From: Gemmatimonadales bacterium
GTDB taxonomy: Bacteria > Gemmatimonadota > Gemmatimonadetes > Palauibacterales > Palauibacteraceae
DNA: 19,813 nt
Reading direction: 5' to 3'
NCBI GenBank assembly: GCA_030636765.1
Contig: DAOVWI010000021.1
Location: 1 to 19,813, forward strand
Positions 7,786 to 15,351 of the stretch are shown in pieces (position 1 is the stretch's first letter; each line of letters starts with the position of its first letter). The position numbers and the translations under genes were made by a program. Under the pieces are notes generated by a model, which saw nothing but the letters and a program-made list of their open reading frames with translations, was not told the DNA's origin and searched no databases.

Positions 7786-9114
7786 TCAGAAGCTGGAGAT
7801 GAGGCGGAGGCTGAAGCGGAAGCCCTCGTCACCCCAGGCGAAGAAGAAATGGGCACCCGGGCCGTTCTGGTCGGCGAAGCGAAGGCCAAATCCGTAGTCG
7901 TACCTGAAGTCCGAGAGCTCTCCGAGGCTCGGCGCGACGGTGCCGCCGTCCCAGAACACGAACCACTCCGCGCGCGCCCGCCCCTGGAGCTCCCGCCACG
8001 CCTCGTAACGCCACTCGACGATCCACGTCAGCCTGTCGCGGTCCCGGAAGCGGGCCGTGGAGTAGCCGCGCAGGAACTCGGGCCCGCCGAGCTGGGAGAG
8101 GTAGTAGAACGGCACGCCGCGCCCCCAGGACGGCTGGGTCTCCACCAGGCCGAGCAGGGCGAACGCCTGACGATCGTTGATCGGGAGGTACCCGTGAACC
8201 TCTCCCTGGAGGGTGAGAAAATCCGAGTCCGTATCCCCCGTCCCACCATGGAAGGCCACGTCACCGATGAACTTGAAGCCGCGGGGCTGCAGGGACTTCA
8301 GGTGCGTGAAATCCGCCGTGAACTGTCCGCCGCCCACCACGTAGCGCACCGTCTCTTGGGCGCCGAACAGGGAGTCCAGAGGGAAGGTGTCGCCGATGCC
8401 CGGAAGACTGTTGTTGTTCCCCTCGCGGATCTCGTTCTGCTCCCATCCGGCGCCTCCCGAGAAGCGGAACGTGGCCGTGTCCCGGGTGTGGCCGGCCGCC
8501 CCCACTTGGGCCCGCTGCCACTCGTAGTCGGACTTGTCGGCTTCGAGCGAGTTGATGCCGACCCCCCAGAAATCGGCTTCGGTGAGGCGTCGGAACGTGA
8601 ACCCGCCGTCCAGCGACTGATCCTCGTTCGTGAGTCCGAGCGCCGTCCGAAAGGCGCCGGGTGAGAGGATCACCGAGGCGGCAGCTTCAACGAAGAAGGG
8701 CTGAAAGCGGGTGAGGCGCGCCTGGACCGCGTCGCCCGCTCCCGGGCCCAGCGGACGGACGGAGAGTTCGAGGCCCCAAACCTTGAGGACCTCGTAGAGG
8801 TTGGGCCCCTCGCCCTCGGGCAGCAGCGCGCTGACACCGCCGGCTGCCAGGCTCAGAAGCTCGGCGGCCAGCCGCAAGGGCAACATGATGACGAAGAGCG
8901 GAGCGCCCACCACATCGCGCTCATCCGGCGGGTGCGAGGCCGGCGGCCGCTGCAGGCTCGCCCGGATGGCATCCGCGCTGTCGGGCGACACCGGTCCGCC
9001 CTCCTGGCTTTCCTGGGCGGCAGCCGGCGGGGCGGCGGTCAGCACCAGGGCGACCAGCATCGCGCAGCCCGGCGCGATCGTTCGACGGGCGCGAGCGATG
9101 ACGCTACTCTTCAA
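7786..9114 (-). CDS. Omp85-superfamily outer-membrane beta-barrel, apparently lacking POTRA domains
   Basis: A 442-residue exported protein. The Arg-rich n-region and hydrophobic core ending TAAPPAAAQE form a signal peptide. The C-terminal third has the Omp85/BamA barrel hallmarks: LGGPEFLRGYSTARFRD (the L6 LRGY loop, Arg349), VEWRYEAW, FVFWDGG and YDYGFGLRFADQNGPG, and the chain ends in Phe (SLRLISSF), as expected for BAM recognition. Between the signal peptide and the barrel only about 80-100 residues remain, including a hydrophobic GAPLFVIMLPLRLAAELLSLA segment, so there is no room for more than one POTRA domain and none is evident. The start codon is TTG, chosen because the later ATG (residue 19) would remove the positively charged n-region. 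It is the first gene of a tight operon with the downstream lipoprotein. Role could be secretion, lipid transfer or a porin-like scaffold. Confidence 0.85.
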   Translation of the reverse strand: MKSSVIARARRTIAPGCAMLVALVLTAAPPAAAQESQEGGPVSPDSADAIRASLQRPPASHPPDERDVVGAPLFVIMLPLRLAAELLSLAAGGVSALLPEGEGPNLYEVLKVWGLELSVRPLGPGAGDAVQARLTRFQPFFVEAAASVILSPGAFRTALGLTNEDQSLDGGFTFRRLTEADFWGVGINSLEADKSDYEWQRAQVGAAGHTRDTATFRFSGGAGWEQNEIREGNNNSLPGIGDTFPLDSLFGAQETVRYVVGGGQFTADFTHLKSLQPRGFKFIGDVAFHGGTGDTDSDFLTLQGEVHGYLPINDRQAFALLGLVETQPSWGRGVPFYYLSQLGGPEFLRGYSTARFRDRDRLTWIVEWRYEAWRELQGRARAEWFVFWDGGTVAPSLGELSDFRYDYGFGLRFADQNGPGAHFFFAWGDEGFRFSLRLISSF

Positions 9115-9523
9115 GCGTGCGTCGGGACGCGCGCCGGGTGGGCTGCATGACCTTCCCTGTCCGATTTGTAAGGACCATGGGTCTCCTTGATCGCGTGGCG
9201 GTCCCTGGGAGTAGGCCTCCCGGCCGCAGTCGTTTCCCGGGTAAACAGATTGTACGGCGCGGGGGTTCGGCGAGCCGGAAGCCCAGACTTCATGCCGGGT
9301 TGACGGAACTCAGCGACTTCACGCCGCAAGTCGTGCCACAAAGGCACACGCTGACGGGTGATGCGCCGAGGAACCGGGCCCGGATCGTGCACGGGATCCG
9401 CGCTGTGCGCTCGCGCGTTCGCTAGTAAACATCAGCTAGTAACTATCAGTAGTGTAGCGGAACCGCGAGCAACTGGCGACGTCACCACCGACAACCGCCT
9501 CCAGCCGGAGTGGGAATAGAGGG
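9115..9523. other. 409-bp divergent intergenic region, no gene seen
   Basis: This gap separates the divergent barrel gene and lon, so it should carry both promoters. Seen in it: a tandem 14-bp repeat at 9421-9448 in the most A+T-rich patch; a small hairpin GTGCC-ACAAA-GGCAC at 9333-9347; and, on the minus strand at 9254-9249, TACAAT, which resembles a -10 box for the barrel gene but has no good -35 partner. No CIRCE-type inverted repeat was found in front of lon, and no convincing open frame or tRNA. Confidence 0.6.
9421..9448 (+). repeat. Tandem 14-bp repeat, possible operator or promoter element of lon
   Basis: GCTAGTAAACATCA at 9421-9434 is followed directly by GCTAGTAACTATCA at 9435-9448 (12 of 14 identical), then GTAGTGTAGC. 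It lies about 75-100 bp before the lon ATG, in a patch noticeably richer in A+T than its surroundings. A tandem array with a period near 1.3 helical turns suggests a regulator-binding site, but no regulator is identified. Confidence 0.55.
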
Positions 9524-12211
9524 ATGATCGAAGAGGACACGACTCCCGGCGAGTCCGAGGAGAATAACACGCAAGACGCCGAAGGCGCGCCCGGGAACGG
9601 CGCCAACGGGGAGATCGAGCAGGATGCTCCCCTCTTCGCGGAGCGGACCCGCCTCCCGGTGCTGCCCCTCCGTGGGACGGTGACGTTCCCGGCAGTGGCG
9701 GCGCCGATCGCGGCCGGTAGAGAGATGACGCTGAAAGCGATCGAGGCGGCCATCGCCGGGAACAAGCGCATCTTTGCGGTCGCTCAGAAGGATCCCGACG
9801 TCGAGATCCCGGACGCCGACACCCTGTACCGCGTCGGAACGATCGCGCGGATCGCCCAGATGCAGCGGGTGCCCGGCGGCATTCAGATGGTGATCCAGGG
9901 CGAGGTCAGAGGCGCGGCGCTCGAGTACTCGCTCAAGGACGGGTACATGGAGGTCGTCAGCCGGCGCATGGACGACATGCCGCCGCTCGATCCCGATGAG
10001 GCGGCGTTCACCGCGCTTTACAAGGAGGTTCGCGAGCGAGCGGCCGAGCTGAGCCGTCTTCGCGGAGTCCCGAAGGAGATCGTCGATCACCTGCTCGGCG
10101 GGATCTCCGAGCCGGGGGAGCTGGCGGACCTCGTCACGTTTTACACCGAGCTCGATGCCGAGGAGAAGCAGGTGCTTCTCGAGACTCTCTCGGTGGAGGA
10201 CCGGCTTCGAAAGCTCCTCATGCACCTCCAGCGGCAGATCGGCGTCCTCGAGGCACAAGAGCAGATTCGCAGCAAGGTGCAGGAGGAGCTGGGCGAGCGG
10301 CAGCGGGAGATGTTTCTCCGCGAGCAGCTGAAGGCGATCCACAAGGAGCTCGGCGAGGACGTCGACTCGCAGGAAGTCGAGGAACTCCGCGAACGTCTGG
10401 AAGCCCTCGAGCTCCCCGAGGAGGCACGCAAGGAGGTCGACCGCGAGCTCAGGCGGCTGGAGAGAATCCCCCGCGAGACGGCCGAGGCGCAGGTCATTCG
10501 CACCTACCTGGAAACGATCGCAGACCTGCCGTGGTCCAAGCTCACCACGAGCAGTTTCGACCTCGAGACCGCAGCCGAGATCCTCGACCGCGACCACTAC
10601 GGGCTGCAGGACGTGAAGGAGCGCGTGCTGGACTTCCTGGCGGTCCGAAAGCTCCACGAGCTGAAGAACGGCGGCAAGCCGGGGAAGGATGAGGCGGCCG
10701 TTGCGGAGGCCGGCCCGACGGAGGGCGAACCCGAGGCGACGGACGGCGGCGTCCAGCCCGCCGACGCCGACGGCGATGGCCAGCCCGCCGACGCCGAGCC
10801 CGCCGACGCCGAGAAGCCGGCTGGCGACGCCGAGCCCCTCAGGCACATGGACGACCGGACCGGATCCACGCTGCTCTTCGTGGGACCAGCCGGTGTCGGC
10901 AAGACGTCGATTGCCCAGTCGATCGCCGAGGCGATGGGGCGGAAGTACGTTCGCGTTTCCCTCGGAGGCGCCCGAGACGAAGCGGATATCCGGGGCCATC
11001 GACGTACGTACGTCGGCGCCCTGCCGGGTCGCATCATCGAGGGGCTCAAGCGCGCCGGCACGCGGAATCCGGTCTTCCTTCTCGACGAGGTCGACAAGCT
11101 GGGCATCTCCTTCCAGGGCGATCCGTCCGCCGCGCTCATGGAGGTGCTCGACCCGGCGCAGAACAACGCGTTTCAGGACCACTACCTGGGTGTGCCCTTC
11201 GACCTCTCGGATGTGTTCTTCATCGCGACAGCCAATGTGCTGGAGCAGATCCCGGGGCCGCTGCGCGACCGCATGGAGGCGATCGAGTTCCGGGGCTACA
11301 CGGAGGGCGAGAAGCTGGAGATCGCCAAGCGCTATCTGCTACCGCGGCAGGTCGCCCTGAGCGGAGTGGAGAAGGACCAGCTCGATGTCGCCGACGATGC
11401 GATCCGGGAAATCATCTCCAGCTATACGCGCGAGGCCGGCGTGCGGAACCTGGAGCGTGAGCTGGGTGCCATCGCCAGGAAGTCCGCTCGCAGGATAGCC
11501 TCGGGGGATGCGGAGAAGGTGGAGGTGGGCGCCGACCATCTGCGCGATCTGCTCGGCCAGCCCAAGGTGCACCCCGAGCGGATGTTGGAGAAGGACAGGG
11601 TCGGGGTCGCGACGGGCTTGTACTACACGCCCGTGGGCGGGGACATCATGCTCGTGGAGACCAACGTGAGGGACGGTCCGGACGAGTTGATTCTGACTGG
11701 CCACCTCGGCGACGTGATGAAGGAGAGCGCACAGGCAGCCCTGACGTACGCGCTGAGCCATGCGGAAGAACTCGGCATTCCGGAGAAGGAAAAGCGGTCG
11801 ATTCACCTCCACGTCCCGGCCGGCGCGGTCCCCAAGGAGGGGCCGTCGGCGGGTGTCGCCATGGCCGTGGCGCTGGTCAGCGCGCTGAGCGGCCGGCCGG
11901 TTCGACACGGCACGGCGATGACCGGCGAGACTACGCTCACCGGCCGCGTCCGGGCCATCGGAGGCTTGAAGGAGAAAGTGCTCGGCGCCTACCGTGCAGG
12001 CATCCGCGACATCATCCTTCCCCGCGAGAACGAGGGGGACCTGGAGGAGCTTCCCGAGGGCGTTCGCGAGCAGACCCGTTTCCACCTGGTGGAGACGCTC
12101 GACGAAGCGATGGCCATCGTGATCCCGGACGACGCCGCGCCGAACGGGTCGGAGGCGGAGGCCGGGGAAGGCGCGGAAGCTGGCGCGCGCGAGGAGGCCG
12201 TCGCCGGCTAG
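9524..12211 (+). CDS. lon: ATP-dependent Lon protease with low-complexity insert
   Basis: An 895-residue cytoplasmic AAA+ protease that degrades misfolded and regulatory proteins. Domains in order: an acidic N-terminal leader; the Lon substrate-binding domain from LPVLPLRGTVTFPAVAAPI; a coiled-coil section around residues 240-330; Walker A GPAGVGKT at 454-461; Walker B FLLDEVDKLG; and the sensor/arginine-finger region (TANVLEQIPGPLRDRME). The protease domain has the catalytic Ser775 in PKEGPSAG and Lys816 in GGLKEK. About 56 residues (383-438) rich in Pro, Ala, Asp and Glu interrupt the usually short link before Walker A. An Ala/Glu-rich tail follows the protease domain. The ATG abuts AGAGGG, with GGAG further upstream, so leader binding is imperfect. 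It converges on the HAD gene with about 50 bp between stops and no obvious terminator. Confidence 0.97.
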   Translation: MIEEDTTPGESEENNTQDAEGAPGNGANGEIEQDAPLFAERTRLPVLPLRGTVTFPAVAAPIAAGREMTLKAIEAAIAGNKRIFAVAQKDPDVEIPDADTLYRVGTIARIAQMQRVPGGIQMVIQGEVRGAALEYSLKDGYMEVVSRRMDDMPPLDPDEAAFTALYKEVRERAAELSRLRGVPKEIVDHLLGGISEPGELADLVTFYTELDAEEKQVLLETLSVEDRLRKLLMHLQRQIGVLEAQEQIRSKVQEELGERQREMFLREQLKAIHKELGEDVDSQEVEELRERLEALELPEEARKEVDRELRRLERIPRETAEAQVIRTYLETIADLPWSKLTTSSFDLETAAEILDRDHYGLQDVKERVLDFLAVRKLHELKNGGKPGKDEAAVAEAGPTEGEPEATDGGVQPADADGDGQPADAEPADAEKPAGDAEPLRHMDDRTGSTLLFVGPAGVGKTSIAQSIAEAMGRKYVRVSLGGARDEADIRGHRRTYVGALPGRIIEGLKRAGTRNPVFLLDEVDKLGISFQGDPSAALMEVLDPAQNNAFQDHYLGVPFDLSDVFFIATANVLEQIPGPLRDRMEAIEFRGYTEGEKLEIAKRYLLPRQVALSGVEKDQLDVADDAIREIISSYTREAGVRNLERELGAIARKSARRIASGDAEKVEVGADHLRDLLGQPKVHPERMLEKDRVGVATGLYYTPVGGDIMLVETNVRDGPDELILTGHLGDVMKESAQAALTYALSHAEELGIPEKEKRSIHLHVPAGAVPKEGPSAGVAMAVALVSALSGRPVRHGTAMTGETTLTGRVRAIGGLKEKVLGAYRAGIRDIILPRENEGDLEELPEGVREQTRFHLVETLDEAMAIVIPDDAAPNGSEAEAGEGAEAGAREEAVAG
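10670..10837 (+). repeat. Low-complexity coding repeat inside lon (PADA units)
   Basis: The stretch encodes an acidic segment with repeated PADADG/PADAEP units. At DNA level cagcccgccgacgccga recurs near 10755 and 10782, and cccgccgacgccgag follows again near 10799. It has the look of a slippage-expanded linker between the N-domain/coiled coil and the ATPase module. Confidence 0.8.
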
Positions 12212-12262
12212 CAGGTCGCTAGAAGGCTGTTGAAACGGTACGGCGGGCCACGCGCAGGGGCT

Positions 12263-12946
12263 TCACGGCAGCAGCAGCTCCACGACCTGTCCCGGCCGAT
12301 CGAGCCACACGTCCGGATCTCCCGCCGCCAGTTCTTCGCGCCCGAAAGGTCCCCACAGCGCCGCAGCGGTGCGGGTTCCCGCCGACCGCCCCGCCAACAG
12401 ATCCCAGACGCTGTCGCCGACGAACAGCGTCCGCCAGGCATCCTCCTCACGCACCCGGCTGAGCGCGAGGTGTACGGGCCCCGGATCCGGCTTGTGAGGA
12501 ACCGGGTCATCGGACGTAATGAGGGCCTCGAACCAGCCGGGGCTCAGTCTGCACGCCTCCAGCCCCCGGATGGAGACGTCGCGCGCCTTGCTCGTCACGA
12601 TTCCCAGGCGGTATCCGCCGACCAGGAGCCGCCGCACGGTTTCTTCTATCCCCGGAAAGGGCCGCACGAGAAGGTCGTGTACATCCGCGTTGTGCTGGCG
12701 GTACGTCTCCATCATCGCACGAGTCTCGTCCTCGCCGGACGCGAATCCGCGCAGCTGCGTCACGAGAGGCTTCCCCATGTTCACCAGCCACGCCTGGTCG
12801 GGCGGAATCCACCCCAGGTGGACCTCCATCGTATGGCGGTAGGAGCTGAGAATCAGCTCGTGCGAGTCGATCAGGGTGCCATCGAGATCGAAGAGAACCG
12901 TGCGAATCGAGCCCAGAGATCCGGCGCCCACGTCCACGACGTTCAC
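12263..12946 (-). CDS. HAD-superfamily phosphatase (phosphoglycolate phosphatase/PpaX-like)
   Basis: A 227-residue cytoplasmic HAD hydrolase of the Gph/PpaX type. Motif I is FDLDGTLIDS with nucleophile Asp20 and acid/base Asp22. Motif II is IVTSK, motif III the Lys in HKPDPGP, and motif IV FVGDSVWDLLAGRSAG. The cap domain lies between motifs I and II, as in subfamily I. Candidate substrates are phosphoglycolate, other sugar phosphates or inorganic pyrophosphate; sequence does not separate them. The start is a GTG at 12946-12944 overlapping the stop of the PPi-type phosphofructokinase as GTGA, so the two are almost certainly co-translated. That context makes a role in removing a damaged or side-product phosphate, or in PPi balance, attractive, but this is inference. 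Confidence 0.92.
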   Translation of the reverse strand: MNVVDVGAGSLGSIRTVLFDLDGTLIDSHELILSSYRHTMEVHLGWIPPDQAWLVNMGKPLVTQLRGFASGEDETRAMMETYRQHNADVHDLLVRPFPGIEETVRRLLVGGYRLGIVTSKARDVSIRGLEACRLSPGWFEALITSDDPVPHKPDPGPVHLALSRVREEDAWRTLFVGDSVWDLLAGRSAGTRTAAALWGPFGREELAAGDPDVWLDRPGQVVELLLP

Positions 12947-14187
12947 GAAGCCACGACGTGCCCAAACTCGCGACGGAACTCGCGGGGGGATACGCCGCAG
13001 GCGCTCGCCAGGACCTCGAGTGCTTTCGGCTCCTCGAAATCCGCGCGGCGCAGCCGGATCATGTACTTGCGGGCTATGGTGTATCGCGTGGCCTCCGTAT
13101 CGACCATCCGCACGCCCATGCGACCGGTTTCCGGATCCAGCAGCTCCCTCAACGGGAGGGGCACGAATCGGCCGCCCTGCATCGTGACCATGACCGAATC
13201 ACGGCCCTCCTGCAGGCTCCGGGAAGCGCAGAAACCCAGATCGCGAGTGTACTCCAGGTCGTAGGGGATCGGGTCCGCGCAGCGCAGCTCGTACCCGATG
13301 TCCTTGTCCACGATGGTGGCCCCGATCCCGAACTCCGCCAGACGGGCCTTGACGCACTTCCGCAGGATGCCTCCCACGTCGACTTCCGCAAGCCGGATGT
13401 GTCCGTGCTCATCCCGTTCGACGTGGTCCAACTGGAACCGCTCGTTCGCGAGCCCCAACACGACGCCCTCGGCGATCACGGCGACTCCATCCGGCCGGCC
13501 GGCCGCCCGCCGTTTGATAATGGACCCCGCGAGCGTATCGACGATGTACTCCAGCCCTTGGCCGTCGGCGAACTCCTCCGGGATCAGAGTGATGGTCGCG
13601 CCAGCCGCCTTTCCGATGCCGAGCGCCAGGTGCCCGGCCTTTCGGCCCATCGCGACCGCGAAATACCAGCGAGATGTGGTTTGCGCGTCGGCCATGAGGC
13701 TCTTGAGGACCCGCACGCCCACGTGACGGGCCGTCTGGTAGCCGAACGTGTCGCAGTCATGCGGAAGCCTGAGATCGTTGTCGATCGTCTTGGGCACGTG
13801 GGCGACTCGTATCGAGCCCTGCGCCGTCTCGGCCAGCCTGGTCGCGGAAAACGCGGTGTCGTCACCCCCGATGGTGATGAGCCCCGTCACGCCGAGTTCC
13901 CCGAGAGTCCGAACGGTCCGTTCCAAGAGCTGGGGGTCGGTGGTGGGATTGGCCCGCGACGTCCGCAGGTAGGAGCCGCCGCTGAAGTGGATGCGGCTGA
14001 CGCGTTCGATGGTCAGCGGCTCCGCATGCCGGTCATCCTCCTTCATCAACCACTCGAAGCCGTCGTAGATGCCGAGAACCTCGACGCCATCGAGGACGCT
14101 GCGGATCGTCGCCGCGCCGATCACGCTGTTGATCCCGGGCGCGGGCCCACCCCCGACCAGGATTCCGAAGCGCTCAGTCGAAGCCAT
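12943..14187 (-). CDS. Pyrophosphate-type 6-phosphofructokinase
   Basis: A 414-residue phosphofructokinase that should interconvert fructose 6-phosphate and fructose 1,6-bisphosphate in the cytoplasm. Visible motifs: GGGPAPGIN near the N-terminus, GGDDT with Asp110 at the donor-discriminating position, PKTIDND with Lys133, and MGRKAGHLA with the substrate-binding Arg intact. In this family the Asp/Lys pair excludes ATP and marks PPi-dependent enzymes, so the reaction is probably reversible and ATP-sparing. The start ATG is preceded at five-base spacing by GGAAGGG. It is divergent from a second phosphofructokinase with only 69 bp between start codons, and is coupled downstream to the HAD phosphatase. 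PPi specificity is inferred from residues, not tested. Confidence 0.93.
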   Translation of the reverse strand: MASTERFGILVGGGPAPGINSVIGAATIRSVLDGVEVLGIYDGFEWLMKEDDRHAEPLTIERVSRIHFSGGSYLRTSRANPTTDPQLLERTVRTLGELGVTGLITIGGDDTAFSATRLAETAQGSIRVAHVPKTIDNDLRLPHDCDTFGYQTARHVGVRVLKSLMADAQTTSRWYFAVAMGRKAGHLALGIGKAAGATITLIPEEFADGQGLEYIVDTLAGSIIKRRAAGRPDGVAVIAEGVVLGLANERFQLDHVERDEHGHIRLAEVDVGGILRKCVKARLAEFGIGATIVDKDIGYELRCADPIPYDLEYTRDLGFCASRSLQEGRDSVMVTMQGGRFVPLPLRELLDPETGRMGVRMVDTEATRYTIARKYMIRLRRADFEEPKALEVLASACGVSPREFRREFGHVVAS

Positions 14188-14256
14188 CCTATCCCTTCCT
14201 GTCTACTATGGTGGTAACGCTGGATCGCGGGCGGACCGCCTGAAGGAGGCACACAC
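14188..14256. promoter_or_regulatory. Short shared divergent promoter region of two phosphofructokinases
   Basis: These 69 bp must serve both genes. A strong Shine-Dalgarno AAGGAGG lies at 14243-14249 for the plus gene and GGAAGGG (complement of 14193-14199) for the minus gene. The central CTACTATGGTGG is the only less G+C-rich patch and might hold -10 elements. No clear -35 box was found. At this size the two promoters must overlap or extend into the coding regions. Confidence 0.45.
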
Positions 14257-15348
14257 ATGCGACGCATCGCCATCAACACCGGCGGCGGAGATGCACCGGG
14301 CCTGAACGCGGTGATCCGGGCCACGGTCCTTGCCGCGACCAACCGTGGCTGGGAGGTGGTCGGTATCGAGAACGGCTACGCCGGCCTTCTGCCCGACGCC
14401 GAGGGCGGGCTGGTGCCGCTCACGCCGGAGCGAGTGCGTGGCATCACGCACCTTGGCGGCACGATCCTGGGCTCGACGAATCGCCGCAACCCTCTCGAGT
14501 GGGAGCGCCGGCAGGCGGACGGGAGCATCGAGCGACGCGATCGCTCGGAGGAGGTCCTCGAGGCCTTCCGTCGACACGGGCTCGACGCGCTGATCGCGAT
14601 CGGCGGCGACGGAAGCCTCCACATTGCTGCGGACCTGGCAGAGAAAGGGCTCCCGGTCGTCGGCATCCCGAAGACGATCGACAACGATCTCGCCGCGACC
14701 ACCCTCACCTTCGGCTTTCTGACCGCCGTCGAAACCGCCACGCACGCGATCGACCGACTGCACTCCACGGCGGAAAGCCATCAGAGGGTGTTCGTAGTGG
14801 AGGTGATGGGCGCGAGCACCGGATGGATCGCTCTGTTCAGCGGCCTGGCGGGAACGGCCGACGTGATACTCATTCCCGAGATCCCCTACGACACGGAGGT
14901 CGTGTGCGACAAGGTGGCGGAGCGTGAGCGCTCCGGCCGGCACTTCAGCATCATATGCGTCGCGGAGGGGTCGACGCCTGTCGGCGGCAAGGTGACAATG
15001 AAGACGGTGCCGGCGGGACGCGAGCGGCTCCCACGGATCGGCGGAATCGGATCGCTGGTCGCCGACGAGATCGCCGAGCGAACGGGCAAAGAGACCCGCT
15101 CGCTGGTCCTCGGGCACCTGCAGCGCGGTGGGCCTCCCAACGCGTACGACCGACTCATCGCTCTTCGCTTCGGGGCTGCCGCCGTCCGCTGCGCGGCCGA
15201 AGGCAACTTCGGCTGCATGGTCGGGCTCGACCCACCGCACGTCCGCGCCGTGCCGCTGGCAGACGCGCTCAGCGAGGTGAAGTCGGTCCCACTGGACAGT
15301 GATATCATCCTGACCGCCCGCGCCATCGGCACGAGCTTCGGAGACTGA
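14257..15348 (+). CDS. ATP-type 6-phosphofructokinase with an altered MGR motif
   Basis: A 363-residue phosphofructokinase. Motifs: NTGGGDAPGLN, GGDGS with Gly119 at the donor-selecting site, PKTIDND with Lys139, and GHLQRGGPPNAYDR. The Gly/Lys combination is the one known from ATP-using group III enzymes such as those of actinomycetes, so ATP is the likely donor and the enzyme should catalyse the irreversible glycolytic step. Oddity: the usual MGR segment reads VMGASTGWIA, with Ala186 where the family has an Arg contacting fructose 6-phosphate. This could signal weaker affinity or a different sugar phosphate. The ATG at 14257 has a near-ideal AAGGAGG seven bases upstream. Its stop is 3 bp from the stop of the convergent sodA. 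Confidence 0.92.
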   Translation: MRRIAINTGGGDAPGLNAVIRATVLAATNRGWEVVGIENGYAGLLPDAEGGLVPLTPERVRGITHLGGTILGSTNRRNPLEWERRQADGSIERRDRSEEVLEAFRRHGLDALIAIGGDGSLHIAADLAEKGLPVVGIPKTIDNDLAATTLTFGFLTAVETATHAIDRLHSTAESHQRVFVVEVMGASTGWIALFSGLAGTADVILIPEIPYDTEVVCDKVAERERSGRHFSIICVAEGSTPVGGKVTMKTVPAGRERLPRIGGIGSLVADEIAERTGKETRSLVLGHLQRGGPPNAYDRLIALRFGAAAVRCAAEGNFGCMVGLDPPHVRAVPLADALSEVKSVPLDSDIILTARAIGTSFGD

Positions 15349-15351
15349 ACC

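Noticed and set aside
9249..9277. TACAAT (minus strand) as a -10 box of the barrel gene
   Set aside because: No acceptable -35 hexamer at 16-18 bp; kept only as a remark in the intergenic entry.
9115..9523. CIRCE or other heat-shock operator in front of lon
   Set aside because: No TTAGCACTC/GAGTGCTAA-type inverted repeat is present.
9482..11182. 566-residue minus-strand open frame over lon
   Set aside because: Leu/Val/Arg-rich without motifs, opposite a fully conserved Lon sequence.
12212..12262. Intrinsic terminator between lon and the HAD gene
   Set aside because: No stem of useful length followed by a T-tract on either strand.
12958..14217. Long plus-strand open frame over the PPi-type phosphofructokinase
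   Set aside because: The minus strand has all phosphofructokinase motifs; the plus translation is low in structure and has no family features.
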